A DNA stretch of 64,000 nucleotides from Fodinicurvata sediminis DSM 21159 (GCF_000420625.1 NZ_ATVH01000001.1:1-64000), one strand, 5' to 3'; positions 36,201 through 45,089 are shown, counted from the first letter of the stretch. Notes: generated by a model not told the origin, from the sequence alone. Numbers and translations: made by a program.

Positions 36201-36400
36201 GGCCTATCGCCATGTCCAGCATCACCACGATCTTTGGACTTGCTCCCCTGGTCTTTGCACCTGGGTCCGGAAGTGAGCTCTATCGCGGTGTGGGGGCCAT
36301 TGTGTTGTTCGGCATCATGGGGGCAGCTGTCGTCGCCCTGACCTTCCTGCCGGCTTTGACCGTCTTTGTGCTCCACTGGAGCCGTCGCAAGGCCACGTGA
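33224..36400 (+). CDS. RND family efflux transporter, HAE1-like
   Basis: 1058 residues, the normal size, with 12 spans and two large periplasmic domains. Signature stretches include IPVQMIPDLEVRTITVRTNWPGATPQDVEKDI, GMTLDNSIVVLESI (Asp403 as likely proton-relay residue) and MGTVVNNPILLVHRAM. In the last the Lys of the classical AcrB relay is replaced by Asn, as in several HAE1 subgroups. It exports hydrophobic or toxic compounds with the adaptor encoded 51 bases upstream. No TetR-type repressor is adjacent. Confidence 0.93.
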   Translation: MLEGIVRRGTLMAVILLILCVIGVVAALRIPVQMIPDLEVRTITVRTNWPGATPQDVEKDIVVEQEEYLSSIPGLERMVSTVSSGRAEVELEFPYDVDITETLIRVNNALSQVPSYPQNVDQPRVFATSFSDNAFMYFRVAPLPGNPRGIDMNMMGDFIDDNVRSRLERVQGVSQAEFRGGERQIQILVEPDRLAGRDLSLVDLRDAITERNRDVSGGELESGKRRYLLRTVGRYADIEALESTILDRRGDSILRLSDVAQVRLGHFEPGEINLVDGEAVLGLSIRREAGSNVIEIKRAVMEELEAINEGVLEPAGMRLSLTNDDVRYVEDSVTNVWLNLILGACLATLVMYAFLRSFRTTFVGVVGIPICTIAAFLGLLLAGRTINVISLAGVAFAIGMTLDNSIVVLESIDMARRRGMDRFQAAVQGVREVWPAIVASTLTTVLVFTPIVFITEEAGQLYSDVAIAISASILTSMLVAITVIPTLGARILTVGSAAGQKGRAAGQRANAGREETAGTRQSTVLHAVNWIIARPLRRLVCIAVTLGVSGFIILELTPPAEYLPEGEEAKTFASMNAPPGYNLSTMTEIARELEDRLRPYQEASPGDYEAGRAPIPALGQFSISAQPQSVRIIATTKDPGQIEALMDELSRIYGEYPGMRSFVSRGSIITSNEGGTRSVNLDISGPELQEIYQVAEAAYRQAEQVFDNPRIQTTPATLSLSQPLILVHPDWDRASELGFNAEQLGFSVAALNDGAFVGEFFSQDDKIDIYLYSQVGQDATPDRLGQLPLFTPQGTTVPLSSIARIEETVDTSSIRRVNGNRTVTLNIIPPRSVPLEAGVARVEQEVVGQLRAAGEIPGSITLDISGAADQLEATQDALLENYAVAIVIVYLLLVAIFTHWGYPLLIMTTIPLGVAGGIVGLALMNLVGGLLPRIGLPEISQPFDMISMLGFLILMGTVVNNPILLVHRAMVNMRKAGSDPQEAVSEAVASRLRPIAMSSITTIFGLAPLVFAPGSGSELYRGVGAIVLFGIMGAAVVALTFLPALTVFVLHWSRRKAT

Positions 36401-36528
36401 TATACACTTGGCACGGCGCTTCCAGACGCGTCTGTGCCTCAACCTTCTCACAAGCGTAGGGAAGCTCCTCGGAGATATCCTGGAGTTGAGTGCTGTAGGC
36501 ACGTCGTTTCCATCACCGGGAGTGGCCA

Positions 36529-37623
36529 ATGCAGATTCGACCGAGTGGCGGGTCTGGTCAGGCTTTGCGTATTCTGACTGCGATTCTGGCATTTTCCCTG
36601 TTGCTCTTCGCTTCCTACGCAGGTGCTGGGTCGCCCGCCAACTGCGACAAAATGGGCCAGGAAATCCGCACCCGCTACGATGCCCATCTTGAGGGCTTCT
36701 CCATCAGCAAGCAGAGGCATTACGCGCAGCGCCTCTACCGGATAACCGGTAACAAGGACTATCTTCACGGGAATCTGCGTTACGCCCGGCGTCTACTGGG
36801 CAGGCTGCGTGTCGATATCGCCGGGTTGAAGCTGCCAGGTTATGCCTTGATGCAAAGCCGGAAAGTGGTGGAGGACTATGCTTCCCGCACCGAGAAGCAG
36901 CGGGCCCGCAAGGAGATGCTGGGCACATGGGGTGAGATCGCCTATGCCAAGAACCTGGCGTTCCGGCTGGTACAGGCGAAGTACCATGGTTTGCTGCACG
37001 AGGCTTTCCTGCCCGATTACCAGCGTGCGCTGTCCTATCTGGCTTCAGTGGATTTCCGCGCCTTCCTGAGCGACCCTGAAGTGCTTCGCGTATATGCCCC
37101 CCAGGTGGCCAATCAGCTCTATTACCTGCATGAACTCGGCGTATCGGATCTGCGTGGGCCAGTGCTCGCCGCCTTCCGGGACCTTTATCCGCCCGCGCGC
37201 GACGGTGCTCTCTCACGGGCCGAATACCGCAACAAGATCTATGGCATGACACACTTCGTCATCGCCGCCAGCCGTTACTACCAGCAGCCTGTCCAGCGTC
37301 AGGAATTCGACTGGATACTCGCGTATTTCGAAGAGAATCTGGAGGTCATCCTGCGAAGGACCAAGGAGGACATCTATACTGAAGTTGCCTTGAGTTTCCT
37401 GTTGGCCGGAGAAGAGAAGCATGCGGCGGTGGAGCGTATCCGGCAGGCGCTCCGGGAAGTCTATGACCCCGAGGCCGCCATGATTCCGTCCGAGACGGGC
37501 GAAACAGGGGATCTGGCCGCAGGCGAGCACCGCAATGTCCTGGCCGTCATGCTGTTCTGCTGGCCCGAGCAGCTTCATGTGGGCCCGGATCTGTCCGACC
37601 TGGTTTCCCGCCGTGTACAATGA
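36529..37623 (+). CDS. exported protein of unknown function (possibly DUF3541-like)
   Basis: 364 residues with a signal peptide (LRILTAILAFSLLLFASYAGAG). The mature protein is almost wholly alpha-helical in appearance, with a YAQRLYRITGNKDYLHGNLRYARRLLGRL segment near the start, many Tyr/Arg residues, and DFRAFLSDPEVLRVYAPQVANQLYYLHELG in the middle. Length and composition recall DUF3541, but I cannot confirm that. It lies 128 bases after the RND pump on the same strand and may be cotranscribed. Convergent with the Lrp gene. Confidence 0.7.
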   Translation: MQIRPSGGSGQALRILTAILAFSLLLFASYAGAGSPANCDKMGQEIRTRYDAHLEGFSISKQRHYAQRLYRITGNKDYLHGNLRYARRLLGRLRVDIAGLKLPGYALMQSRKVVEDYASRTEKQRARKEMLGTWGEIAYAKNLAFRLVQAKYHGLLHEAFLPDYQRALSYLASVDFRAFLSDPEVLRVYAPQVANQLYYLHELGVSDLRGPVLAAFRDLYPPARDGALSRAEYRNKIYGMTHFVIAASRYYQQPVQRQEFDWILAYFEENLEVILRRTKEDIYTEVALSFLLAGEEKHAAVERIRQALREVYDPEAAMIPSETGETGDLAAGEHRNVLAVMLFCWPEQLHVGPDLSDLVSRRVQ

Positions 37624-37635
37624 GCCGGCCAGGCG

Positions 37636-38133
37636 TCAGCTGTTTTCTTCCTCGATAAGATGTTCGAGCGGCAAGGCTTGGCAGGTGATCGGGGACTTGA
37701 TGACGATGTAGCTGAAGTACTTCTCGATCCCGATTCTGCGGTCCAGCAGGTTTTCCATCAGCTGCTGGTAGTCCGATACACTGCGGGATACGAACTTCAG
37801 AAGGTAGTCATAACCGCCACTGACCAGATGGCATTCCATGAGTTCGGGGGTCTGCCGGATACCGGCCTCGAAGCGCACAAAGTCCTCGCGCCGATGATCG
37901 CGCAGGGTCACCTCCGTGAAGACCGTGATGCAGTCGGCCAAGCGCTGCAGGGCGATGCGGGCACCGTAACCGGAGATATAGCCGGCCGCCTCCAGCCGTT
38001 TGACGCGCTGCAGGCAGGGGCTCTGGGATAGCCCGACCGCATCGGCGAGCGCGGCATTGGTCATGCGCCCGTTCTCCTGAAGCTGTACGAGGATCTTCAG
38101 GTCGATGCGGTCGAGTTTTCCGGTTCGGCTCAT
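37636..38133 (-). CDS. Lrp/AsnC family transcriptional regulator
   Basis: 165 residues. N-terminal AsnC-type HTH (LDRIDLKILVQLQENGRMTNAALADAVGLSQSPCLQRVKRLEAAGYI) and C-terminal RAM/AsnC ligand domain (LMECHLVSGGYDYLLKFVSRSVSDYQQLMENLL). It lies 22 bases after the end of the HAD gene in the same direction, so it may respond to and regulate amino-acid metabolism by the aminotransferase operon upstream. Confidence 0.93.
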   Translation of the reverse strand: MSRTGKLDRIDLKILVQLQENGRMTNAALADAVGLSQSPCLQRVKRLEAAGYISGYGARIALQRLADCITVFTEVTLRDHRREDFVRFEAGIRQTPELMECHLVSGGYDYLLKFVSRSVSDYQQLMENLLDRRIGIEKYFSYIVIKSPITCQALPLEHLIEEENS

Positions 38134-38154
38134 GGCTTTGGAGCGTGCGAGACT

Positions 38155-38877
38155 TCAGCCCCGAAGCTCTTCCTGGTGAGCCTTTACCAGGTCAGCCATG
38201 CTGTTGAAGGTAAATGCGCAGCTGGGCATCTTTCCCGGGTTCATGGTCGCGCCGAATCCTTCCTTGTCATGCCGGCGGTAGATCCAGCAGGAGGTCAGGT
38301 CGTTGTTGTCGGCGGGCACATGGTCGTGGAACATGCTTTCGGCCGTATGCAGGATGTCCTTCTTCTCGATGCCGTGCCGGCCCAGCTGTTCCAGCATGTA
38401 GTCGAAGTTGCGCTGGTTGGGCTTGTAGGAGCCCATGTCCTCGGCGGTGAAGATGGCGTCGAAATCAACCTGCAGCTTGCGGCGCGCACCTTCGAAGGAG
38501 GTGTTGTCCACGTTGGACAGGATGACGAGCTTGTAGTGGCGCTTGAGGTACTGCAGGGCGCCGGCGCTGTCCTCGAAAGCCGGCCAGTCAGGACACGAAT
38601 TCCCATAGGCCATGCACTCGTCCCAGGAAACTTTCAGGCCCCATTCCTCGGCCAGGCGCTTGTAGACCACGGCCAGCAGTTCCGGATACTTCTTCGCCGG
38701 TGTCTGCTTCTGCGCATGGGATTCGTGAAAAGCGTGGGCCTCGAGGACTTCGTTATGGCTTGGCTTCTTGTCCAGCCTGTCGATCAAGGGCTTGGTGCCG
38801 GTGATCATGGCGCTTTCCCAGTCGATCAGGGTGCCATAGCAGTCGAACGTGAGTACTTTGAAATCAGTCAATCGCAT
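38155..38877 (-). CDS. haloacid dehalogenase type II, HAD superfamily
   Basis: 240 residues. HAD motif I LTFDCYGTLIDWE with the nucleophile Asp in the FDxYGT pattern of type II dehalogenases, motif II LVILSNVDN, the Lys of motif III in DMGSYKPNQRNF, and motif IV ILHTAESMFHDHVPA. Such enzymes hydrolyse L-2-haloacids, but many members have other substrates. Its first codons overlap the end of the aminotransferase gene by 14 bases, so the two work in one operon. Confidence 0.88.
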   Translation of the reverse strand: MRLTDFKVLTFDCYGTLIDWESAMITGTKPLIDRLDKKPSHNEVLEAHAFHESHAQKQTPAKKYPELLAVVYKRLAEEWGLKVSWDECMAYGNSCPDWPAFEDSAGALQYLKRHYKLVILSNVDNTSFEGARRKLQVDFDAIFTAEDMGSYKPNQRNFDYMLEQLGRHGIEKKDILHTAESMFHDHVPADNNDLTSCWIYRRHDKEGFGATMNPGKMPSCAFTFNSMADLVKAHQEELRG

Positions 38878-40243
38878 CTCTTACCTCCGGTATATCCAGG
38901 ATGTCGTTGAGGGTCTTGGTCAGGCGGTCGGCCATCAGGTCCACTTCGTCAAGCGAGATCGATAGCGGCGGCGCCAGCCCGATGATGTCGTCGGCAAAGG
39001 CTCGGAAGATCACGCCGTTGGCGTAGCCGTGTTTTGCCAGGAATTTGCTGAGGCCCAATTCCGGCGAGGGTTTCGTCTTCTCGCTCTTGTTCGTGACCAG
39101 TTCTATTCCGGCCAGCAGCCCGCGGGAGCGGACATCGCCGACCAGCGGATGGTCCGCCAGTTCCCCGAGCCTCTGGGCGAAGCGTGCGGCGCTCTTTTGT
39201 CCGTTGGCGAGAATGCCGCCTTCAGTGTAGAGCCGCAGGACTTCGAGTCCCACCGCCGCGCTGACGGGATGACCTGAATAGGTGAAGCCGTGACCCACCG
39301 GAGCACCCGCTTTCGCGTTGTCCGCGATGGCACGGTAGAAGGGGTCCGAAAGCAGGACTGCGCCCATGGGCGAATAACCCGCTGTCAGGCCCTTGGCCAG
39401 CGTCATGATGTCCGGGGTGACCTCTTCGCCCTCGCAGGCGAACATGGGGCCGGTGCGCCCAAAACCGGTGATCACCTCGTCGGCGATGAACAGGATATCA
39501 AGGCGCCGGCAGGCCTCGCGCATGGCCTTCAGCCAGCCCTGGGGCGGCACGATGACACCGCCCGAGCCCTGGATCGGCTCGGCGATGAAGGCGGCAACGC
39601 TCTCGGGGCCCAGTTCTTCCACCTTGGCCTCCAGTTCGGCGACACTGTCACGGATGACGGTGTCCGAGTCACTGCCTTCGGGATGCCGATAGGGATAGGG
39701 GGAAGAGATGTAGTGCTGCCAGGGCAGGGGCAGGTCGAAGCCTTCATGGAAGACGGGCAGGGCTGTCAGTCCAGAGCCCACGGAGGAGGAGCCGTGATAG
39801 CCGCGCTTGAGCGAGATGAAGTGCTTCTTCTCCGGCTGGCCGGTGAAATTGTAGTAGGCGCGTACAAGCTTGACGGCAGAATCGACGGCATCGGACCCGC
39901 CCAGGGTGAAGAAGGCATGATTCAGGTCGCCCGGTGCCAGTTCAGCCAGTCGTGTCGCCAGGCGGATTGCGGGTTCGCTGGAAAAGTGGAAATAGCCCGT
40001 GGCGTAGGGCAGCCGGCGCATCTGTTCGGCGGCCACCTCGACAATGCTCTCATGGCCATAGCCGACGTTGACGCACCAGAGCCCGGCAAAGGCGTCCAGA
40101 GATTCATGGCCTTCACTGTCGGTGACATAGACGCCCTGGGCTTTCTGCAGAACCGTGGCTCCGGTTTCTTCGTGCCCGCGCCAGGAAATCACGGGATGAA
40201 CCAGATGGTCCCGGTCGAGTTCGATCAGGGAATTGGAGATCAT
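38864..40243 (-). CDS. class III PLP-dependent aminotransferase (omega-aminotransferase type)
   Basis: About 459 residues from MISNSLIELDRDHLVHPVISW, preceded by AAAGGGG. Class III motifs: FAGLWCVNVGYGHESI, FTLGGSDAVDSAVKLVRAYYN, LFIADEVITGFGRTG, and the PLP Lys in IMTLAKGLTAGYSPMGAV. Enzymes of this group transfer amino groups from omega-amino acids, polyamines or beta-alanine to pyruvate or related oxo acids. Coupled to the HAD gene; likely regulated by the Lrp protein downstream. Confidence 0.92.
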   Translation of the reverse strand: MISNSLIELDRDHLVHPVISWRGHEETGATVLQKAQGVYVTDSEGHESLDAFAGLWCVNVGYGHESIVEVAAEQMRRLPYATGYFHFSSEPAIRLATRLAELAPGDLNHAFFTLGGSDAVDSAVKLVRAYYNFTGQPEKKHFISLKRGYHGSSSVGSGLTALPVFHEGFDLPLPWQHYISSPYPYRHPEGSDSDTVIRDSVAELEAKVEELGPESVAAFIAEPIQGSGGVIVPPQGWLKAMREACRRLDILFIADEVITGFGRTGPMFACEGEEVTPDIMTLAKGLTAGYSPMGAVLLSDPFYRAIADNAKAGAPVGHGFTYSGHPVSAAVGLEVLRLYTEGGILANGQKSAARFAQRLGELADHPLVGDVRSRGLLAGIELVTNKSEKTKPSPELGLSKFLAKHGYANGVIFRAFADDIIGLAPPLSISLDEVDLMADRLTKTLNDILDIPEVRDAID

Positions 40244-40384
40244 TGGGAAGCCCCTTTCTGTGATGTCGGCCAAGTATAGGCCGCCTTGGCAAAACAGCTT
40301 GCTGAAGACAGTCGGTTGAAACGCAACCCCTTTGCTTCAGCCTGTGTTTCTCCGCATCTCCTGCCGTTCAGGCTACACCGGTTC

Positions 40385-41149
40385 CTAGATCGAACCGTCA
40401 GGTATCTCGACGGCTTGGATGTTGCGTGTCGAGGGTGAAAGCGCGGCCAGAGTCTGGGAGACGCGATTGCGAAACAAGGTGTTGTGTTCTCCGGCCAATT
40501 TTTCGGCTTCCTCAGAATCGCGGTTGCGAATGGCCTCGAAAATCTGGCGGTGATCCTCGACTGTCCGTTCCAGATGAGGTTTGAGAGGTGGAATTTCGGT
40601 GTAATGTTCGCTGAAACAGACTCGGATGATCCGCAAGCCTTCGCACATTACCCGATTATAGGCATGCTCTAGGAAGGGGTTACGGGCGGCCGCCGCAATT
40701 GCCAGGTGAAAGCGGTGATTGGCCTCTGTCAGGTCGAGACTGGCCTCATCGGCTGCATGGACTTCGAAGGTCCTCAGTTCCTCTTCGATCAACTCCAGAT
40801 CCTCGGGTTGATGGCGAATCGCGGCCAGTTTGGTCACGGCGCGTTGAACAAGATCCAGGGCCTCGAAAAAACTGCGCAGATTGGCCAGGTCCAGGGGTGC
40901 CACGCGTGCACCGCGTCCACGCTGTATCGTCACCAGACCCTCTGAAGCCAAGCGAATCAGGGCTTCGCGGACAGGCGTTCTGGAAAGATGCAGCAGCGCA
41001 ACCAGATGGCCTTCCTCCAGCTCCATGCTTGGCGGGAATTCCAGGCTCAGGATACGCCGACGAATTTCCGAATAGGCCCTTTCGGCGCCGCCCAAAGCAT
41101 TTCCGCCATTCTTCTCTTCGGCTGCTGCGTTCTTCTCCTTCGTACTCAA
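40385..41149 (-). CDS. GntR family transcriptional regulator, FCD subfamily
   Basis: About 254 residues from a TTG at 41149, chosen because GGGAGGT lies nine bases upstream; the longer frame to 41278 would read through the divergent promoter. The GntR winged helix is RAYSEIRRRILSLEFPPSMELEEGHLVALLHLSRTPVREALIRLASEGLV, followed by an FCD domain whose metal-binding pattern is visible in EANHRFHLAIAAAARN and TVEDHRQIFEAIRNRD. It is divergent from the hydantoinase/TRAP operon and most likely controls it. Confidence 0.9.
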   Translation of the reverse strand: MSTKEKNAAAEEKNGGNALGGAERAYSEIRRRILSLEFPPSMELEEGHLVALLHLSRTPVREALIRLASEGLVTIQRGRGARVAPLDLANLRSFFEALDLVQRAVTKLAAIRHQPEDLELIEEELRTFEVHAADEASLDLTEANHRFHLAIAAAARNPFLEHAYNRVMCEGLRIIRVCFSEHYTEIPPLKPHLERTVEDHRQIFEAIRNRDSEEAEKLAGEHNTLFRNRVSQTLAALSPSTRNIQAVEIPDGSI

Positions 41150-41222
41150 TGATCTTACCTCCCAAGCTTCACAGCGCCCGAATATCCGGGAATCGGGCCA
41201 TTCCGTCCAGAGACAGGCCTTC

Positions 41223-41250
41223 TTGACGTCATGTATACCTGAAGTATATG
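41223..41250 (+). promoter_or_regulatory. promoter of the hydantoinase/TRAP operon with overlapping dyad
   Basis: TTGACG (-35, 41223-41228) and TATATG (-10, 41245-41250) are 16 bases apart. Between and across them lies the imperfect dyad TGTATAC-CTGA-AGTATATG, like the GTATAC-centred sites of FCD-type GntR regulators, so the divergently encoded regulator probably represses here. Any start codon before about 41257 would precede the transcript. Confidence 0.55.
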
Positions 41251-41295
41251 CTCCATCGCCACAACGAGAAAGCAACAATGCAAGGGGAAACCCCC

Positions 41296-43371
41296 ATGGA
41301 GATGGACGACTCTTCCTCGAACTGGGTGGTCGGTGTTGATGTTGGTGGAACCTTCACGGATTTCTATGCCTTCGAGCGATCCAGCAAGACAATCCGGGTG
41401 CACAAGACGCCCTCGACACCGGATAATCCGGCCAACGCAATAATTGCGGGGCTCGAACATCTTGGCGAAAGCGGCGCTGTTCCGCTGGAGGCTGTCACGC
41501 GGCTTGCCCATGGGACGACGGTTGCGACCAATGCGCTGATCCAGCGCAAGGGCGGTACCGTGGCTGTGGTCACGACACGGGGCTTTCGCGATCTCCTGGA
41601 AATCGGGCGTCAGGTGCGCCCGAAGATGTATGACCTGAAGGCTGATTATCCGCCGCCTCTGGCAAATCGTGAACACCGCTTCGAGATAACCGAGCGTATT
41701 GGTGCAGACGGCGAGGTCATCACGCCGCTGGATGAATCCGAGATTGATGCACTGGTCGAGCAGCTTCGGGAAATCGGAGCCCAGGCCTGTTCGGTCTGCT
41801 TGCTGTTTGCTTACGCCAATGCCGAACACGAACAGCGCATCGGGGAGATTCTCCGGGAACGCCTGCCGGATGTTGCCGTTTCTCTTTCCAGTGAGGTGCA
41901 GCCAGAGTTCCGGGAGTTCGAGCGTTTCTCAACGACTTTGTTGAACACCTACCTGCAGCCTGTGCTCAACGCCTACATGAGCCATCTCGAGCATGAGTTG
42001 GCACGCCTCTCTCCCGAGGCGCACGTCGGTATCAACCAGTCCAGTGGCGGCCTCATGTCCATCGAACGGGCGCGCTCATTCCCCATCCGCACCGCGCTTT
42101 CGGGCCCTGCAGCCGGTGCCATGGGGGCCATTCATGTAGCCGAGCTTGCCGAACGCCCGGATATCATCACCCTGGACATGGGTGGAACGAGCGCGGACGT
42201 CGCCCTGATCCGCAACTATGAAGCCGGACTTTCCTTCGAACGTGATGTGGCGGGTTTTCCCGTCCGTCTTCCGATGGTCGATATCAATACAGTCGGTGCG
42301 GGAGGAGGCTCGATCGCCTGGTTCGACCGCGACGGCCTGGTCAAGGTGGGACCGCTTAGCGCCGGCGCAGTTCCGGGGCCTGCCTGTTACAGTCGAGGGG
42401 GCACCGAGCCCACCGTCACCGATGCGAACGCCGTCCTTGGACGCCTGTCCGTACGCGGGCTGCTGGATGGTGCCATGACTCTCGATGTCGAGTCGTCACG
42501 CAAGGTCATCCAGCCACTGGCGGACCAGATGGGCTTCAGCGTGGAGAAGACCGCGCAGGGTATCCTGGGTATCGTCACGGCCAATATGGTTCGTGCGATC
42601 CGCGCTATCTCGGTGGAGCGTGGCCATGACCCGCGCGACTGTACCCTGATGCCATTCGGCGGTGCTGGGCCTCTGCATGCCAATGCCGTGGCTAAGGCGT
42701 TGGGAGTGAGCGAGGTCATCGTGCCGCTTTCCCCGGGGATCCTTTGTGCACAGGGGCTGGTGGTTGCCGACCTGAAAGAGGACTTTGTGCGCAGCCATCG
42801 TGCACCGCTGTCGCGGGAAAGCCTGAACGCCCTTCAGGGTATCCTTGATGATCTGGTGAAGGACGCGCAGGGCTGGTTCGAGCATGAACAGATTGCCCCG
42901 GCTCAAAGGCGCATACAGCTTAGCCTGGACATGCGCTATATCGGGCAGAACTTCGAATTGCGCGTCCCTGTTGATATTGACGAAAGCAATCCGAAGCTGC
43001 CGGATGCGGAGCAGTTGCATTCTGCGTTTTTCCGTGCCCACGAGGCAAATTACGGCTTCTATAATCCTGATGACCCCGTGGAGGCCGTGAACCTGCGCAT
43101 GACTGCGCGCGGAGAGTTGCCGTCCCTGCCGGTCCCGCCCGTGCCGGAAGGTGCTTCAAGTTCACCCGAACCCGTAGAGCGCCGACCTGTCTGGTTCGAG
43201 TCGGAAGAACCCGTGGAAACGCCTGTCTATCGACGTACGGACCTGGCACCCGGTTGCCGTATCGAAGGACCGGCCGTGATCGACCAGTTCGACGCCACAT
43301 CGCTTGTCTATCCAGGTGACGTGGCGCGTGTTGATGACAGCCTCAGCTTGATTCTGGAGCTTGCCAAATGA
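41296..43371 (+). CDS. hyuA: hydantoinase/oxoprolinase subunit A
   Basis: About 691 residues from the ATG at 41296, which follows AAGGGG by eight bases; the ATG at 41278 is an alternative. The N-terminus WVVGVDVGGTFTDFYAF is the ATP-binding start of HyuA, followed by HGTTVATNALIQRKGG, the central GGTSADVALI and VGAGGGSIAW segments and FGGAGPLHA. With HyuB it forms an ATP-dependent amidohydrolase for hydantoins, 5-oxoproline or related cyclic amides. Its stop overlaps the hyuB start (ATGA). Confidence 0.93.
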   Translation: MEMDDSSSNWVVGVDVGGTFTDFYAFERSSKTIRVHKTPSTPDNPANAIIAGLEHLGESGAVPLEAVTRLAHGTTVATNALIQRKGGTVAVVTTRGFRDLLEIGRQVRPKMYDLKADYPPPLANREHRFEITERIGADGEVITPLDESEIDALVEQLREIGAQACSVCLLFAYANAEHEQRIGEILRERLPDVAVSLSSEVQPEFREFERFSTTLLNTYLQPVLNAYMSHLEHELARLSPEAHVGINQSSGGLMSIERARSFPIRTALSGPAAGAMGAIHVAELAERPDIITLDMGGTSADVALIRNYEAGLSFERDVAGFPVRLPMVDINTVGAGGGSIAWFDRDGLVKVGPLSAGAVPGPACYSRGGTEPTVTDANAVLGRLSVRGLLDGAMTLDVESSRKVIQPLADQMGFSVEKTAQGILGIVTANMVRAIRAISVERGHDPRDCTLMPFGGAGPLHANAVAKALGVSEVIVPLSPGILCAQGLVVADLKEDFVRSHRAPLSRESLNALQGILDDLVKDAQGWFEHEQIAPAQRRIQLSLDMRYIGQNFELRVPVDIDESNPKLPDAEQLHSAFFRAHEANYGFYNPDDPVEAVNLRMTARGELPSLPVPPVPEGASSSPEPVERRPVWFESEEPVETPVYRRTDLAPGCRIEGPAVIDQFDATSLVYPGDVARVDDSLSLILELAK

Positions 43372-45089
43372 CCACACTCAGCCTTGCTTCGGATGCCGTT
43401 CGGCGTGAATTGGACCCGATCACGCTCGAGATCATCTCCAATGCCCTGCGTTCCGTGGCCGATGAAATGTTCGCGGCCCTGATGCGGAGTGCCTATTCCA
43501 CAAACATCAAGGAACGGCACGATCACTCGACGGCTTTCTGTGACCGGGCGGGGCGCCTGATCGTCCAGGCGGATCAGTCCCTTCCGATCCACATTGCCTC
43601 CATGACAGGTCTCATGCAGACGCTGTTACGCAAGTACGACCTGTCCGAGATAGAGGAGGGGGACGTCTTCGTTGCCAACGATCCTCACGTGGCCGGCGGC
43701 ACCCACCTTCCTGACATCAACCTGGCTGAGCCGGTTTTTGTCGAGGGTGAGTTGTTGGGTTTCATCTGCAACATCGCCCATCACGCAGACGTCGGCGGCA
43801 TGGCGCCGGGCTCGATGGCCGGCGGCATGTCGGAGATATACCAGGAAGGCCTGCGCATTCCCCTGATCCGGTTGTTCCGAAAGGGCGAGCTGCAGCGGGA
43901 CCTCTTCGACCTGATGCTGCTGAATGTGCGAATCCCCGAGGAACGGCGCGGCGATTACTATGCCCAGATCGCAGCCTGTCGTCTGGGTGTACGGCGCATG
44001 AAGGAAATTGCGGGACGCTACACTTGCGAAACGCTCAACGCGGCCTTCGACGAGATCGTCAGTCGCACGGAATTCCGCATGCGCGAGGCGCTCAAGGATA
44101 TTCCCGATGGGGTCTATTCCTTCGAGGATGTCATGGACGACGATGGCGTCGGGACCACGGACATCCCCATTCGCCTGACCATCACGGCAAAGGATGGCGC
44201 GTTGAGCTTTGACTTCCGCGAGACGGCGCCTCAGGTGCCGGGAAACATAAACCTGCCGCGAAATGCCAGCCAGGCGGCCGTGGTCTATGCCCTGAAGGCG
44301 TTGCTGGACCCTGAAATCCCGAACAATCAGGGCGTCCTGGACTGCTGTGATATCCTGACGAAGGAGGGGACTCTGGTGCATTGCACCTTCCCGGCACCGG
44401 TGGCTGCCAGGGCCAATACCTCGCAACGGGTGATCGATGTCATCATCGGGGCCCTGGCCGAAGCTCTGCCAGAGCGGGTCGTCGGGGCGGCCAACGGTGC
44501 CAACACCACGGCGGTCTTCGCCGGGATCGATCCACGCACGAACCAGCATTACCTCTATTTTGAGACTCTTGGCGGGGGTTTTGGTGGTCGGGCTGACCGC
44601 GATGGCAAGGACGGCGTTCAGGTTCACATAACGAACACCTCTAATCTGCCGATCGAAGCCATCGAGACGGAATATCCCCTGCGCGTGGAAAGCTATGGTT
44701 TCGTCGAGGATTCCGGCGGCGCTGGCCGCTATCGCGGCGGACTGGGGCTGCGCCGGGTGATTCGGCCGGTTGGCCATGAGTGTATTTTCAACGGCGCCGG
44801 CGAGCGCTTCACGCATCAGCCCTGGGGCGTCTTTGGGGGACAGCCAGGGATGAGCGGACGCTTCGAGCACGTCAGTGACGCCGGAGAGACCAGGCTACTG
44901 GATGTCAAACCCTCGGGCATCAAGGTCACGCAAGCAGACGTCCTGGTCGTTGAAACCCCTGGAAGCGGTGGCTATGGAAACCCGTCGGAACGTGCGCCGG
45001 AGCAGGTTCACACGGACCTGACCAGTGGCAAGTTCACTGCGGAGTATATCCGCCGACACTATGCCCACGCGAGCAAGACAGAAACCTGA
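43368..45089 (+). CDS. hyuB: hydantoinase/oxoprolinase subunit B
   Basis: 573 residues with the HyuB pattern: LDPITLEIISNALRSVADEMFAALMRSAYSTNIKERHDHSTAF, VFVANDPHVAGGTHLPDI, FICNIAHHADVGGMAPGSM and the C-terminal GGAGRYRGGLGLRR. Coupled to hyuA by a 4-base overlap. The two subunits would open a cyclic amide in the cytoplasm after import by the TRAP transporter encoded downstream; the exact substrate is unknown. Confidence 0.93.
   Translation: MTTLSLASDAVRRELDPITLEIISNALRSVADEMFAALMRSAYSTNIKERHDHSTAFCDRAGRLIVQADQSLPIHIASMTGLMQTLLRKYDLSEIEEGDVFVANDPHVAGGTHLPDINLAEPVFVEGELLGFICNIAHHADVGGMAPGSMAGGMSEIYQEGLRIPLIRLFRKGELQRDLFDLMLLNVRIPEERRGDYYAQIAACRLGVRRMKEIAGRYTCETLNAAFDEIVSRTEFRMREALKDIPDGVYSFEDVMDDDGVGTTDIPIRLTITAKDGALSFDFRETAPQVPGNINLPRNASQAAVVYALKALLDPEIPNNQGVLDCCDILTKEGTLVHCTFPAPVAARANTSQRVIDVIIGALAEALPERVVGAANGANTTAVFAGIDPRTNQHYLYFETLGGGFGGRADRDGKDGVQVHITNTSNLPIEAIETEYPLRVESYGFVEDSGGAGRYRGGLGLRRVIRPVGHECIFNGAGERFTHQPWGVFGGQPGMSGRFEHVSDAGETRLLDVKPSGIKVTQADVLVVETPGSGGYGNPSERAPEQVHTDLTSGKFTAEYIRRHYAHASKTET

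Noticed and set aside
40278-40384. Possible small gene between aminotransferase and GntR genes
   Set aside because: Only about 110 bases with no start plus ribosome binding site, and no recognisable protein.
41248-41295. Earlier starts for HyuA at 41248 and 41278
   Set aside because: 41248 lies within the -10 box, and 41278 lacks a good ribosome binding site, while 41296 is preceded by AAGGGG at proper spacing; 41278 remains possible.
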